Of a stretch of DNA of 64,000 nt, positions 26,401 through 34,606 are shown piece after piece. How positions within the stretch are numbered: position 1 is the stretch's first letter; every line of letters starts with the position of its first letter. The position numbers were made by a program, and so were the translations under genes. Under the pieces are notes generated by a model. That model did not search any database, was not told the DNA's origin, and worked only from the letters and a program-made list of their open reading frames with translations. The stretch is from Candidatus Pollutiaquabacter sp. GTDB taxonomy: Bacteria; Bacteroidota; Bacteroidia; AKYH767-A; 2013-40CM-41-45. The stretch is taken from contig CANIAS010000001.1 of the NCBI GenBank assembly GCA_947465495.1, positions 62,001 through 126,000 of the forward strand. The letters are read 5' to 3'.

Positions 26401-27226
26401 ACGATCGAGGGCCAAAGGAAGGTGCTTCTAACGGGAAAGGATATACATTGTATGTTGGCAACAAGGAGGTTGATGTTGTAGCGGCACTTGAATGAGCCGC
26501 CACACCTTGTTGTGTAGCTGCGATCGGATTGCCCGCGCCAAAATCACACTGAACTGTCCAGTCATTCTTATCGATCAATGAACCATTCACAGCATCAATA
26601 CGAAGATTCCACCAATGATCCGAATTCAATGGTGCAATATTGACATTCCAAACAAGGCGGACATTGTTCTGGCGCGGCAACAGCAACAAGGTTACCTGAA
26701 TGGGTTCTGATGAAATGCCGGCTTTCGTATAAATGTATTCATTCAATGGCTTAACCATTGTAGTCAGTAGCGGTTGCTCTTGCATGACGAGGCCTAACAT
26801 GTTAGCTGCCTTGCTGATTGCCTCCGTGGATGAAATTGTAGGCGTGATAGTATTCACCTTTCCCGATAAATTGTTAACAAAGCGCGAGGCGAATGATGCC
26901 ACTTTCCCATCGCGAATTGCGACCGGACTCACGGCATTGAATACACGAACGCCTTTGTATGACTGTTGTACATAGACATAGGTAATTCGTGTTTTCGTAA
27001 CAGTATAGAGGTCGCTTACTTCCCAGCTTTTCACATCCTCTTGTTTCAACTTCAACGATTCGCATTGTTGATCGAAGTACCATTGAATCATTGGACGCAA
27101 GGCAGCGGCTTGTGACACTTGTGCTTGGGAAAGCTGGCCATAGGCAGGCTTGGATGTGGTGCGCTGTTGTGCACTCATATGCAGCGAAAGGAGTAACAAC
27201 AACGAAATAATGTGGGACTTTATCAT
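23459..27226 (-). CDS. Secreted M36 (fungalysin-type) metallopeptidase with PA, PKD and T9SS sorting domains
   Basis: 1255 residues. Signal peptide, then an FTP-type propeptide (VYVQQSYKGVRVFNAVSPVAI), then the M36 catalytic domain with the zinc motif HEYGH at about residue 582 and the third ligand in GGEGWSDWFA. A protease-associated domain is inserted at about 449-542 (GKIAVVDRGTCTFISKVNAL). After the catalytic part: PKD (WQWNFGDGSTS), an Ig-like module carrying a nested 130-residue insert (LGPTTTTFGTGG ... YYYYVYDWQVQL), a second PKD, and a C-terminal sorting domain. It most likely degrades extracellular protein for nutrition. The propeptide would keep it inactive until export. Confidence 0.92.
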   Translation of the reverse strand: MIKSHIISLLLLLSLHMSAQQRTTSKPAYGQLSQAQVSQAAALRPMIQWYFDQQCESLKLKQEDVKSWEVSDLYTVTKTRITYVYVQQSYKGVRVFNAVSPVAIRDGKVASFASRFVNNLSGKVNTITPTISSTEAISKAANMLGLVMQEQPLLTTMVKPLNEYIYTKAGISSEPIQVTLLLLPRQNNVRLVWNVNIAPLNSDHWWNLRIDAVNGSLIDKNDWTVQCDFGAGNPIAATQQGVAAHSSAATTSTSLLPTYNVYPFPLEAPSFGPRSLLINPADPSASPYGWHDSNGQPGDEYTITRGNNVHAYDDIANQDAPGTSADGGAAMNFDFPINFTQAPGTYLDASLTNLFYVNNWIHDVLYHYGFDEAGGNFQEFNYSGQGAGNDYVMAECQDGGGTNNANFSTPNDGQNGRMQMYLWSGASAASLQVNSPASIAGSYVAITAGFGPVITVPITADLVLVNDAAAPSTDACDQLLNGSAIAGKIAVVDRGTCTFISKVNALEAAGAIAVIVCNNQAGSPISMGGTGTSNIPAVMISQADGAVLQSVLSAGGVVNGTLNPPSTIIQDLDGSLDNGIVAHEYGHGVSNRLTGGPNNSSCLYNGEQGGEGWSDWFALMYTIKPGDLGSTGRGIGTYAVSESPSGSGIRRYPYSTDMNINPQTYADLALSSEVHDIGEIWCVTLWDLTWALIDQSGFDADWINGTSGNNIAMALVMEGMKLQPCGPGFLDGRDAILAADDLLYGGVHKCTIWEVFARRGMGANAVQGDANTAGDETADYSTPSFCQNPTAAPIADFSADVTTTCFGTIHFSDLSTNIAQNWQWNFGDGSTSTLQNPVHLFTAPGVYTVTLIVSNTVGTDTLIRSAYINITNDPAPSVNAGTAVCSNQSVTLNAQLLSGYSAEWYDASGAVVGTGATFTTPPLAVSENYTVRQFLPSTIQQLGPTTTTFGTGGYHTSTFEGKELFTTYAPMRLVSVWVDASGAGNRTFNLYGSTGSLIQSKVVNVPAGQSRVTLNFDIANPGDYQLGVTAPTNLYRNQSGATYPYTINGLVSITASNSTTNPATYYYYVYDWQVQLLPCLSAPAAVTAAVVNAVASFTESSLGFDAQFVNTSIGNIASVVWDFGDGNTSTVTNSSHTYAATGSYTVTLTITTVEGCSSTTSTSINITTSGVGNLNSDNFNVYALDHRLLVECPSGQSGAISITVMDAIGRNLVSKQQFNGPKIDLPLPANATGVVLVEIETASTKFRRSVFVLQQ

Positions 27227-27277
27227 TAGGCTTATTGTATTAATCTATAGCAAGTACTGAATTAAGGATTGAACTAC

Positions 27278-27285
27278 CAAAAATA
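27278..27285 (-). promoter_or_regulatory. Predicted -7 box of the M36 peptidase gene
   Basis: Minus strand reads TATTTTTG, 51 bp upstream of the ATG at 27226. No clear -33 element. Confidence 0.35.
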
Positions 27286-27357
27286 TGACCTGAGTTACTC
27301 GTATAACGTCACACTACATCAACAATTCAAATACAATTTCAGTTATACGAAATCCAT

Positions 27358-27386
27358 AAAAAAAGGAGGCCTTCTGGGGCCTCCTT
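27358..27386 (-). terminator. Terminator of the ATP synthase operon
   Basis: Perfect 9-bp stem AAGGAGGCC / GGCCTCCTT (27363-27371 and 27378-27386), loop of 6. On the minus strand it runs into seven T, 25 bp after the atpG stop. Confidence 0.9.
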
Positions 27387-27410
27387 CCATCGAATTTGTG
27401 GTTGATTCGA

Positions 27411-28286
27411 TTATCCTTTGAGTGCCTCAGCACCAGCCACGATTTCGAGAATTTCTCCGGTGATGGCAGCCTGACGGGCTTTATTATAAGACAAACGCAA
27501 GTCGCGAAGAATTTCGCCGGCGTTGTCGGTCGCCTTGTTCATCGAGGTCATCCGTGCTCCGTGCTCGGAGGCATTGGAATCAAGAATTGCTTTGTAAAGT
27601 TGGATCTTAATCGCTTTAGGTATCAATTCCAGCACCAGTTGCTCTTTCGCTGGCTCGAATATATAATCGTTCACCGTCTTTTTAGTGGCTGTCGGAGGAA
27701 CCAATGGAAGCATTTGCTCCACCATTACATGCTGTACCGCCGCATTCTTAAACTGATTGTAAACGACCAATACTTTATCATATTCACCGGCTTTGAACGA
27801 AGACATGATGTTGGATGCTACGACGGAAACGTTTTCAAAAGTGAGCTGCGAATACAAATCGTTGTGTTGTCCTACGAATACATCTTTCTGTTTGGAATAG
27901 AAGTCTGCTGCCTTTTTACCAATACAAAGCACTTTAACATTGCCTTGCTTGGCCTGTGTCGCATAGTCTTCACGCAACAAACGGTTAGTCGTACGAATGA
28001 TATTCGAATTGAACGCACCGCAAAGTCCGCGGTTGGAATTGATGGCAACGATAAGAACCTTCTGTACCGGGCGAACCTTGGCAAAGTCGCCGCCGGAACT
28101 GCTATCCAGATTTCCGGAGATGTTCTCCATTATCTCTCGCAACTTGGCAGCATACGGACGCATCATGACGATCGCATCCTGCGCGCGACGCAGTTTTGCG
28201 GCACTCACCATCTTCATCGCCTTGGTGATCTGCTGCGTGGAGATGACGGAACTAATCCGGTTACGTACTTCTTTTAAGTTTGCCAT
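27411..28286 (-). CDS. atpG: F-type ATP synthase gamma subunit
   Basis: Central rotor shaft of F1. 291 residues. The N-terminal helix (LKEVRNRISSVISTQQITKAMKMVSAAKLRRAQ) and the C-terminal helix (ARMTSMNKATDNAGEI, SYNKARQAAITGEILEIVAGAEAL) of the coiled coil are intact, with the SNRGLCGAFN motif between. It is the last gene of the atp operon, 43 bp after atpA. The beta and epsilon genes do not follow it; in Bacteroidota they commonly lie in a separate atpDC unit. Confidence 0.97.
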   Translation of the reverse strand: MANLKEVRNRISSVISTQQITKAMKMVSAAKLRRAQDAIVMMRPYAAKLREIMENISGNLDSSSGGDFAKVRPVQKVLIVAINSNRGLCGAFNSNIIRTTNRLLREDYATQAKQGNVKVLCIGKKAADFYSKQKDVFVGQHNDLYSQLTFENVSVVASNIMSSFKAGEYDKVLVVYNQFKNAAVQHVMVEQMLPLVPPTATKKTVNDYIFEPAKEQLVLELIPKAIKIQLYKAILDSNASEHGARMTSMNKATDNAGEILRDLRLSYNKARQAAITGEILEIVAGAEALKG

Positions 28287-28329
28287 TACTGGTAGGTTAC
28301 TGATTACTGGTCAACGAATCCGTAGAGGT

Positions 28330-29910
28330 TCAAGCTTTGTATTTGGAAGACAAGTCCTTCGCGACTTTTTCAAGAACAGTGGTTACGCTGTCGTCGATTA
28401 CACCTTTACGAAGCGTATCTAATACCGCTTTGTGTTGTGCATCGAGCAGTGCAAGATATTCGCCTTCGAATTCACGTACGCGGTTCACAGGTACATCGCG
28501 CAACAGATTGCGTGTACCGAGATAAATGATGGCGATTTGCTTTTCAACCGTCAACGGTGAATACTGGCCTTGTTTCAGGATTTCCACGTTTCGGGATCCT
28601 TTATCGAGAGTAGACTTCGTAGCCGCATCCAGATCAGAACCGAATTTGGAGAACGCTTCCAATTCGCGGTACTGAGCCTGGTCAAGCTTCAAGGTACCAG
28701 CCACTTTCTTCATCGACTTAATCTGTGCATTACCACCCACACGTGATACCGAAATACCTACGTTGATAGCCGGACGTACACCCGAGTTGAAAAGGTTGGC
28801 CTCCAGGAAGATCTGTCCGTCGGTAATTGAAATTACGTTGGTAGGAATATAAGCAGATACGTCACCAGCTTGCGTCTCGATGATTGGTAACGCGGTCAAT
28901 GAACCTCCGCCTTTTACTTTGCCTTTCAATGACTCTGGCAGATCGTTCATCTGGGCTGCAATCGCATCCGAGTTGATGACTTTCGCTGCGCGCTCCAGCA
29001 AGCGGGAGTGCAGATAGAATACGTCTCCAGGATATGCCTCACGTCCAGGAGGACGGCGAAGCAAGAGAGAAACTTCACGGTAAGCAACTGCTTGCTTCGA
29101 AAGATCATCATACACGATAAGAGCAGGACGACCGGTATCACGGAAGTATTCACCGATTGCGGCTCCAGCCATTGGGGCGAAGAACTGCATTGGTGCTGGG
29201 TCAGAAGCAGTAGCGGAAACAACTACTGTATATGGCATTGCTCCAGCTTCGGTCAATGTTTTTACAATTTGTGCCACGGTAGAACCTTTCTGTCCAACCG
29301 CTACATAAATGCAATAAACAGCCTGACCGCGCTCGTAGAATTCTTTTTGATTGATGATGGTATCGATGGCAACAGCCGTTTTACCCGTTTGACGATCACC
29401 AATGATCAATTCGCGCTGACCACGACCGATAGGGATCATGGCATCAACGGCCTTGATACCAGTCTGAAGTGGCTCATTTACAGGCTGACGATAAATAACA
29501 CCTGGAGCTTTACGTTCCAGCGGCATTTCGAAAAGTTCACCACTGATTGGTCCTTTGCCATCAATTGGATTGCCCATTGTATCAACAACACGGCCAAGCA
29601 TGCCCTCGCCTACTTTCAGCGATGCAATCTTGCCCGTACGTTTTACGACGTCACCTTCTTTGATGTCGTTGGATTTACCGAGCAATACGGCTCCAACGTT
29701 ATCTTCTTCAAGGTTCAATACGACGCCACGTAATCCATTCTCAAATTCGATCAACTCACCGGATTGTACGCGGGTGAGGCCGTAGATACGGGCGATACCG
29801 TCACCAACCTGAAGGACGGTTCCTACTTCTTCGAGTTCTTTTTCGGTCTTAAAACCTGCCAGTTGCTGACGGAGTATTGCGGATACTTCGTCGGGTCTTA
29901 CTTCTGCCAT
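28330..29910 (-). CDS. atpA: F-type ATP synthase alpha subunit
   Basis: Non-catalytic nucleotide-binding subunit of F1. 526 residues, standard. The P-loop GDRQTGKT is at 171-178, and the alpha signature [14 protein letters not shown] is present. The N-terminal beta-barrel and the C-terminal helical domain ([16 protein letters not shown]) are complete. It lies 54 bp downstream of atpH. Confidence 0.98.
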   Translation of the reverse strand: MAEVRPDEVSAILRQQLAGFKTEKELEEVGTVLQVGDGIARIYGLTRVQSGELIEFENGLRGVVLNLEEDNVGAVLLGKSNDIKEGDVVKRTGKIASLKVGEGMLGRVVDTMGNPIDGKGPISGELFEMPLERKAPGVIYRQPVNEPLQTGIKAVDAMIPIGRGQRELIIGDRQTGKTAVAIDTIINQKEFYERGQAVYCIYVAVGQKGSTVAQIVKTLTEAGAMPYTVVVSATASDPAPMQFFAPMAGAAIGEYFRDTGRPALIVYDDLSKQAVAYREVSLLLRRPPGREAYPGDVFYLHSRLLERAAKVINSDAIAAQMNDLPESLKGKVKGGGSLTALPIIETQAGDVSAYIPTNVISITDGQIFLEANLFNSGVRPAINVGISVSRVGGNAQIKSMKKVAGTLKLDQAQYRELEAFSKFGSDLDAATKSTLDKGSRNVEILKQGQYSPLTVEKQIAIIYLGTRNLLRDVPVNRVREFEGEYLALLDAQHKAVLDTLRKGVIDDSVTTVLEKVAKDLSSKYKA

Positions 29911-29964
29911 GATGCGATTATTTGGTGTATTTGTTTACGATTGAATTCACTGCAAATGCAGCGA

Positions 29965-30519
29965 CTAGTTCTTTTTAATGTATGGATTAACGCTAAAATC
30001 ACGTGTCAGCCTACGTAATTCGGAGGAAACACTGGCATCGTATTGTTTATCGCCAATACGAATCACGAATCCACCAATCAGTTTGTTGTCCACTTTCTCA
30101 ACGAGTTCAATTTCAGATTTTACACTGTCCTTAACCAACTGATATACCTGCTTGCGAAGTTGCTCATCCAGGGTAATGGCAGAGGTAACAACAGCAGTCT
30201 CAATTCCTTTTGATTTCTTGAATTGATCCACAAACTCCTTCGCAATCGCGGGGAGGTTACCTTCCCGACCTTTCCGCGTAATAATTTCGAAAAATGCAGT
30301 AGACAATTTAGAGGCAGAAGAAAACACCGCCTTCAGAATGCTAAGCTTCTTATCGGAAGGAATAATAGGATTTGACAATAACAAGTTAAGATCGCGGTTG
30401 GCATCACAAACGGATACAAACTGCAGCATATCGGCATTTACGGCATCCAACACACCTTGCTCGCGAGCAAGGTCAATCAGTGACTTGGCGTATCGTTTTG
30501 CGACTTTAGTTTCCAGCAT
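29965..30519 (-). CDS. atpH: F-type ATP synthase delta subunit
   Basis: Stator subunit linking F1 to the b subunit. 184 residues. The N-terminal domain (VAKRYAKSLIDLAREQG) and the C-terminal signature (LVEKVDNKLIGGFVIRIGDKQYDASV) are typical OSCP/delta features. It sits between atpF and atpA, 30 bp after atpF. Confidence 0.96.
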   Translation of the reverse strand: MLETKVAKRYAKSLIDLAREQGVLDAVNADMLQFVSVCDANRDLNLLLSNPIIPSDKKLSILKAVFSSASKLSTAFFEIITRKGREGNLPAIAKEFVDQFKKSKGIETAVVTSAITLDEQLRKQVYQLVKDSVKSEIELVEKVDNKLIGGFVIRIGDKQYDASVSSELRRLTRDFSVNPYIKKN

Positions 30520-30549
30520 GGCCGATGAGTATTGTTTCCGAAAAACGGA

Positions 30550-31044
30550 TTAATTCATTTTAATGTCTTTCAACATAGACTGTACAAGATCTTTCTGTTT
30601 CTGATCATTACTGAGTTCAGCGCGAAGGATCTTTTCTGCAATCTGCACGGACATAGTAGCCACCAGGTTTTTCAATTCGGTCACTGCGGCGTTCTTTTCT
30701 GTTTGAATCGCTTCGCGGGTCTGAGCCATGATTTTATTGCCTTCTGCCTGCGCCTTTTCTTTGGCTTCAGCGATGATTGCATCTTTGGTGTCACGCGCTT
30801 CTTTCAGCATGCGATCACGCTCCAAGCGGGCTTCCTGCAAGAGGCGTTCGTTGTCTGCTTTCAAAGAGGCCATTTCTTCCCGCGCTTTTTTAGCGGTGTT
30901 CAATGCTTCTGCGATACTGTGTTCACGGTCGCTAAGCATTTGAAGAATCGGTTTCCAGGCGAACTTCTTGAGGATGAACAACAGAATCAGGAAAGAAACG
31001 GTCATCCAGAAAACTAGACCGATGGAGGGTTGTATCAATTCCAT
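30550..31044 (-). CDS. atpF: F-type ATP synthase b subunit
   Basis: Peripheral stalk. 164 residues: one N-terminal membrane helix (IGLVFWMTVSFLILLFILKKFAWKPI) and a long charged helix rich in Ala, Glu, Lys and Arg, predicted as a parallel coiled coil, ending in EKILRAELSNDQKQKDLV. The single copy indicates a b2 homodimer. Confidence 0.97.
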   Translation of the reverse strand: MELIQPSIGLVFWMTVSFLILLFILKKFAWKPILQMLSDREHSIAEALNTAKKAREEMASLKADNERLLQEARLERDRMLKEARDTKDAIIAEAKEKAQAEGNKIMAQTREAIQTEKNAAVTELKNLVATMSVQIAEKILRAELSNDQKQKDLVQSMLKDIKMN

Positions 31045-31131
31045 GAGAGGAGGATTTTTTTGTTTTTATTCAATTCAAGGAATAAATCTCCTTGATACAG
31101 CCAACCGCTGCACCAAGGAGATTCAAAGCGA

Positions 31132-31404
<273 letters not shown>

Positions 31405-31420
31405 TTAATAAAGAATTCGA

Positions 31421-32542
31421 TCAATGACTATGAGAAGATTCGTGTCCTTCGTGATGATGCTCTTCGATGGCTGATCCGAAATAAATGGCGGACAACAGGG
31501 TGAAGACAAACGCCTGTAGAAAAGCGACTAGCAATTCCAACAGACTCATGAAGATGACGAATGCGACGGAGAAGACGGAGACGCCGAGACCTAAACCGGT
31601 GCTCATTTCTCCGAAGATGAAGATCAAGCTAAAGAAAGACAATGCAATGATGTGACCCGCCGTGATGTTAGCGAAAAGTCGAATCATCAGTACAAACGGG
31701 CGGAGGAAAACCCCCAAGATCTCAATCGGCGTCAACAAAACCAATACGCCAGCAGGAACACCCGGCATAGCAAAAATGTGCTGCCAGTAGTTCTTATTAG
31801 CACTAACCGTAGTGATGATAAAAGTGATCAATGCCAATGTCATGGTCACCGCGATATTGCCCGTCACATTAGCTCCACCAGGAATGATTGGAATTAATCC
31901 TAACAGGTTGTTGATCCAAATAAAGAAGAACACCGTCAACAAGTACGGCATGTATTTCATGTATTTTGGGCCAATACTCGGCTTGGCAATTTCATCACGC
32001 ACGAATACGATCAATGGCTCCACAAAAGACTGAAGTCCTTTTGGCGCTTGTCCTTCGTTTCGACGATAGGCAGATGCCACAGAGAGGAAAATCCAAAGCA
32101 ATAACGCGATGCTGAACAGTAAAGAAGCGACATTCTTCGTAATGGAAAGATCGTATGAATGTGCAGTTGCTTCCTCGTTAACCGTCGTCAGACTCGCCTC
32201 CATTTCACCCATTTCATGAACGGCAACTACTTTCCCTTCCTCCAACTTATATCCGTCGTACGACATTTCTTCGTGATGGAAACGACTTGACATGAATACT
32301 GAAAGGCCACGCTCACTATTGTAAATGATGACCGGTAGCGGAACGGATACGGAGGAATGTCCTTCGCCCCACAAATGCCAATCGTGTGCATCAGTGATGT
32401 GCTCAACAATCATCTTCCCGGCATCAAACTTTTCCGAACTCTCTTCAGAAGCGCTGGAGGAAAATGCTGTCAACAGAAAAACACCTGTTATCAGCAAGCG
32501 GAAAAAACCCTTAAGTGATTTATTGTGAGTTGATTGCGTCAT
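31421..32542 (-). CDS. atpB: F-type ATP synthase a subunit with long N-terminal extension
   Basis: Stator channel subunit. 373 residues from the ATG at 32542; the frame extends to 32587, but that start lies upstream of the predicted transcription start. The first 30 residues resemble a signal peptide (LLITGVFLLTAFSSSASE), then about 120 polar, His/Glu-rich residues precede the first conserved helix, an extension seen in Bacteroidota AtpB. The essential Arg is in FVLMIRLFANITAGHIIAL. The C-terminus is His-rich. The extended domain would face the periplasm; its role is not known to me. Confidence 0.95.
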   Translation of the reverse strand: MTQSTHNKSLKGFFRLLITGVFLLTAFSSSASEESSEKFDAGKMIVEHITDAHDWHLWGEGHSSVSVPLPVIIYNSERGLSVFMSSRFHHEEMSYDGYKLEEGKVVAVHEMGEMEASLTTVNEEATAHSYDLSITKNVASLLFSIALLLWIFLSVASAYRRNEGQAPKGLQSFVEPLIVFVRDEIAKPSIGPKYMKYMPYLLTVFFFIWINNLLGLIPIIPGGANVTGNIAVTMTLALITFIITTVSANKNYWQHIFAMPGVPAGVLVLLTPIEILGVFLRPFVLMIRLFANITAGHIIALSFFSLIFIFGEMSTGLGLGVSVFSVAFVIFMSLLELLVAFLQAFVFTLLSAIYFGSAIEEHHHEGHESSHSH

Positions 32543-32574
32543 GGCCACGAAATGCGGATTTTCAAAAGTGAGCG

Positions 32575-32605
32575 CAAAAGTAGTCATTCATATGCATAGA
32601 CCAAA
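32575..32605 (-). promoter_or_regulatory. Predicted strong promoter of atpB
   Basis: Minus strand: TTTG (32605-32602), 19-bp spacer, TACTTTTG (32582-32575), both elements and the spacing at consensus. The transcription start would be near 32569, 27 nt before the ATG at 32542. It allows the atpBEFHAG genes to be expressed separately from the upstream bactofilin-atpZ-atpI genes. Confidence 0.65.
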
Positions 32606-32693
32606 GATGAAATTATACGTTGTCAAAAGTAACGTCTACATACAATGGTTGATAACCCTTTAATCGACTGTTTTTCAGCAGAATGAATAAAAA

Positions 32694-33074
32694 TTAAACC
32701 TTTCGTTCGGTACGAGAAAATCGGTAGGCCACCGCTACTTCAAATACCGTGAAAAAAGCATAGTTGACCACAAAAGTGAGGACAAAAGGAATGACGGCAG
32801 TGCTATTCAATACGGCAAATACGACGAGCACGCCAAGGTGAAGAAACAACTTCAAGGTCGTAGCAGCCATGTAATAACGAATGAAAACAGCTGGCTTCCC
32901 CTCGGATGTACGCATCAAGCCGAAATGAAAAACAGCCGTAAGTACATAAAAGTAGCAACTAATCGGCACTACATAACGGGGAGCGAGAACAGCTGGAAAT
33001 ACTCCTGAGAGCATCCAAATTAGCGCGAAAACGACTACTGAAAATAACGTTAATTGCAGAAGGTATCGTGCCAT
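32694..33074 (-). CDS. Small membrane protein in the atp operon (AtpI-like)
   Basis: 126 residues from the ATG at 33074, with four hydrophobic helices (LLQLTLFSVVVFALIWML, YFYVLTAVFHFGL, LFLHLGVLVVFAV, FVLTFVVNYAFFTVFEVAVAY). A TTG overlapping the stop codon of atpZ (33095) is an alternative start. Position before atpB and the four-helix layout fit an AtpI-like assembly factor, but the sequence is too variable to be sure. AtpI proteins help assemble the c ring. Confidence 0.7.
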   Translation of the reverse strand: MARYLLQLTLFSVVVFALIWMLSGVFPAVLAPRYVVPISCYFYVLTAVFHFGLMRTSEGKPAVFIRYYMAATTLKLFLHLGVLVVFAVLNSTAVIPFVLTFVVNYAFFTVFEVAVAYRFSRTERKV

Positions 33075-33091
33075 AGGTGCGTAAATAGGCT

Positions 33092-33346
33092 TCAATCGCC
33101 GGAAGGTTTCTTCTTGTTGATTTGCAGGAAATCCTTGATGCTTAAATAAAGTGCCGCTGCAATGCCAAAAAGACTAAGCAGCAAAGTGAAAACAGGGGTC
33201 TTCCAAGCAAACCATTGATCGATGTAGTATCCACCGAATGTACAAACTGCCATAATCACCAGCATCTGGGTGCCCATGGAAGCATACTTCATCACTGAGT
33301 AATTAGACGGCCGACCGCTCTTTGTTGGTGTTGGTGTTGTCGACAT
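33092..33346 (-). CDS. atpZ: AtpZ/AtpI-family membrane protein
   Basis: 84 residues, two hydrophobic helices (MLVIMAVCTFGGYYIDQW and FTLLLSLFGIAAALYLSIKDF) forming the hairpin of AtpZ-type proteins encoded before atpB. The family N-terminus (PSNYSVMKYASMGTQM) lies partly in the DNA shared with the end of the bactofilin gene (33303-33346), so the 44-bp overlap seems real; a start at Met18 (33295) would remove that conserved part. AtpZ is implicated in ion uptake or c-ring assembly. Confidence 0.82.
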   Translation of the reverse strand: MSTTPTPTKSGRPSNYSVMKYASMGTQMLVIMAVCTFGGYYIDQWFAWKTPVFTLLLSLFGIAAALYLSIKDFLQINKKKPSGD

Positions 33347-33737
33347 GCTTGATGTCCTTGATAACCGGACCCATGTTGCACGAACCGGTAAACGAAGCCC
33401 CGACTTCTACCACCAGTTTTCCGGTGACGATGTCACCCGTAATACGAGCAGTAGACTTAAGGAAAGATAGTTCGCTGACATTGATTTTCCCTTTAATGGT
33501 ACCGGAAATGTCTGCATTTTGGCTGTTAACATCCCCTTCAATGACGCCGGTGGTGCCAACCACGACCTTCGCTTTAGAATGAACATGACCGAAAACCGTT
33601 CCGTCGATCCGAATATCGCCGGCCGAACGTATATCTCCTTCGATCACTGTTCCAGCGCCAATAAGGTTGATGGATTGAGATGCCGCAACATCGGAAGATT
33701 TACTGTCGCTTGAATAGGGTTTATTTTGCTTGAACAT
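33303..33737 (-). CDS. Bactofilin (polymer-forming cytoskeletal protein)
   Basis: 144 residues from the ATG at 33737 (MFKQNKPYS); the frame runs to 33869 but across the predicted promoter. The core (about 22-120) is the bactofilin beta-helix with repeated hydrophobic-Gly turns: GTVIEGDIRSAGDIRIDGTV, GVIEGDVNSQNADISGTIKG, ARITGDIVTGKLVVEVGA. Disordered tails flank it, as usual. Bactofilins form filaments that place cell-wall enzymes; an M23 peptidase gene is 3.7 kb away. It overlaps atpZ by 44 bp. Confidence 0.92.
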   Translation of the reverse strand: MFKQNKPYSSDSKSSDVAASQSINLIGAGTVIEGDIRSAGDIRIDGTVFGHVHSKAKVVVGTTGVIEGDVNSQNADISGTIKGKINVSELSFLKSTARITGDIVTGKLVVEVGASFTGSCNMGPVIKDIKHVDNTNTNKERSAV

Positions 33738-33799
33738 GTGGTGTTCCTCCAAAATTTTACAAATCGTATGACTAAGGTTGTTTTTGTGTCGAGGGGCAA

Positions 33800-33829
33800 C
33801 AAATATAGGACAATTCCCGACTTGGCAAA
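33800..33829 (-). promoter_or_regulatory. Predicted promoter of the bactofilin-atpZ-atpI genes
   Basis: Minus strand: TTTG (33829-33826), 18-bp spacer, TATATTTG (33807-33800). Transcription would start near 33794, giving a leader of about 57 nt to 33737. Confidence 0.6.
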
Positions 33830-33942
33830 AGTCAGATTTAAAGAGGTGAATAGCTCCGACTGATATCACGCATTTTGCCGAGTGACCTTTATCCTATTCA
33901 AAAAAATGCTTTTGGTAGAATTTTGAATAAAAATCAAGAGCC

Positions 33943-34605
33943 ATGAAAACTATCCGATTTCTTCTAGCGGCACTGCTTCCATGGATACTGTCTTCCTGTA
34001 CCGTTAACCGGACCTTGAGTTATCAGCAACTGGACTTAAGATCAGACTTGCAGCCAGGAGCTTCCACCATGGTAGCCTTTCAAGATTTACGATCGGTCGT
34101 AATCTCTGGTAAAGAAAAGAAAAGCTTCTGTGGCCACGTTAATTCAACGGCACAGATTGGATACAACATACAAACCAAAGATGGATTATCATTATCTACA
34201 GACTTCGCTATGTCTTTGGCACGTTGGTTAAACGACCATGGAACCACCGCTAATTACATTGTCACAGAGCCCGATTGGAGTGCGGACTCGATCATTAAAA
34301 TGTATATCAAAGATGGCAAAAGTCGCCTGTTTTATTTCCGTATCCATGAATGGGAGTCCCGGGCTACTCCGCTTTTCTCTACCATTCGGTATGAAGTGAA
34401 ATTCGAAATTCAACTGCAAGTATTCGATGTCATGGGGGCGCTCTTGGCTACCTCAGAAGTGATTGGCAGTAAAGAGAAAGAGGAAGGCATGGCCGTTAGC
34501 ATGAAAAAATTACAGGATTTTTCCGACAATGTTCTTCGTAACTCGCTGGAAGATTTGCTCACCAAAGCGTCTGCGAAAACGATAAGTCGAACTGCTCCCT
34601 TTTAA
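33943..34605 (+). CDS. Predicted lipoprotein of unknown function
   Basis: 220 residues with a lipoprotein signal peptide (lipobox LSSC, Cys19). The mature protein has mixed alpha/beta character (STAQIGYNIQTKDGLSLSTDFAMSLARWL, then strands around YEVKFEIQLQVFDVMGALLATSEV). The segment with an amphipathic helix followed by alternating strands resembles periplasmic lipoproteins of the YajG/LptE-like kind, but I cannot assign a family. It ends one base before the stop of the convergent SprE/PorW gene. Confidence 0.7.
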   Translation: MKTIRFLLAALLPWILSSCTVNRTLSYQQLDLRSDLQPGASTMVAFQDLRSVVISGKEKKSFCGHVNSTAQIGYNIQTKDGLSLSTDFAMSLARWLNDHGTTANYIVTEPDWSADSIIKMYIKDGKSRLFYFRIHEWESRATPLFSTIRYEVKFEIQLQVFDVMGALLATSEVIGSKEKEEGMAVSMKKLQDFSDNVLRNSLEDLLTKASAKTISRTAPF

Positions 34606-34606
34606 A

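Noticed and set aside
27396-28277. Long open frame (293 codons) antisense to atpG
   Set aside because: It mirrors atpG over its full length, has no promoter or signal, and its translation is Cys/His/Phe-rich without any motif. It is a by-product of atpG codon use.
29008-29733. Open frame of 241 codons antisense to atpA
   Set aside because: atpA is certain on the other strand; this frame has no recognisable protein features.
30532-31017. Open frame of 161 codons antisense to atpF
   Set aside because: Fully opposite a clear atpF; Phe/His/Cys-rich shadow translation.
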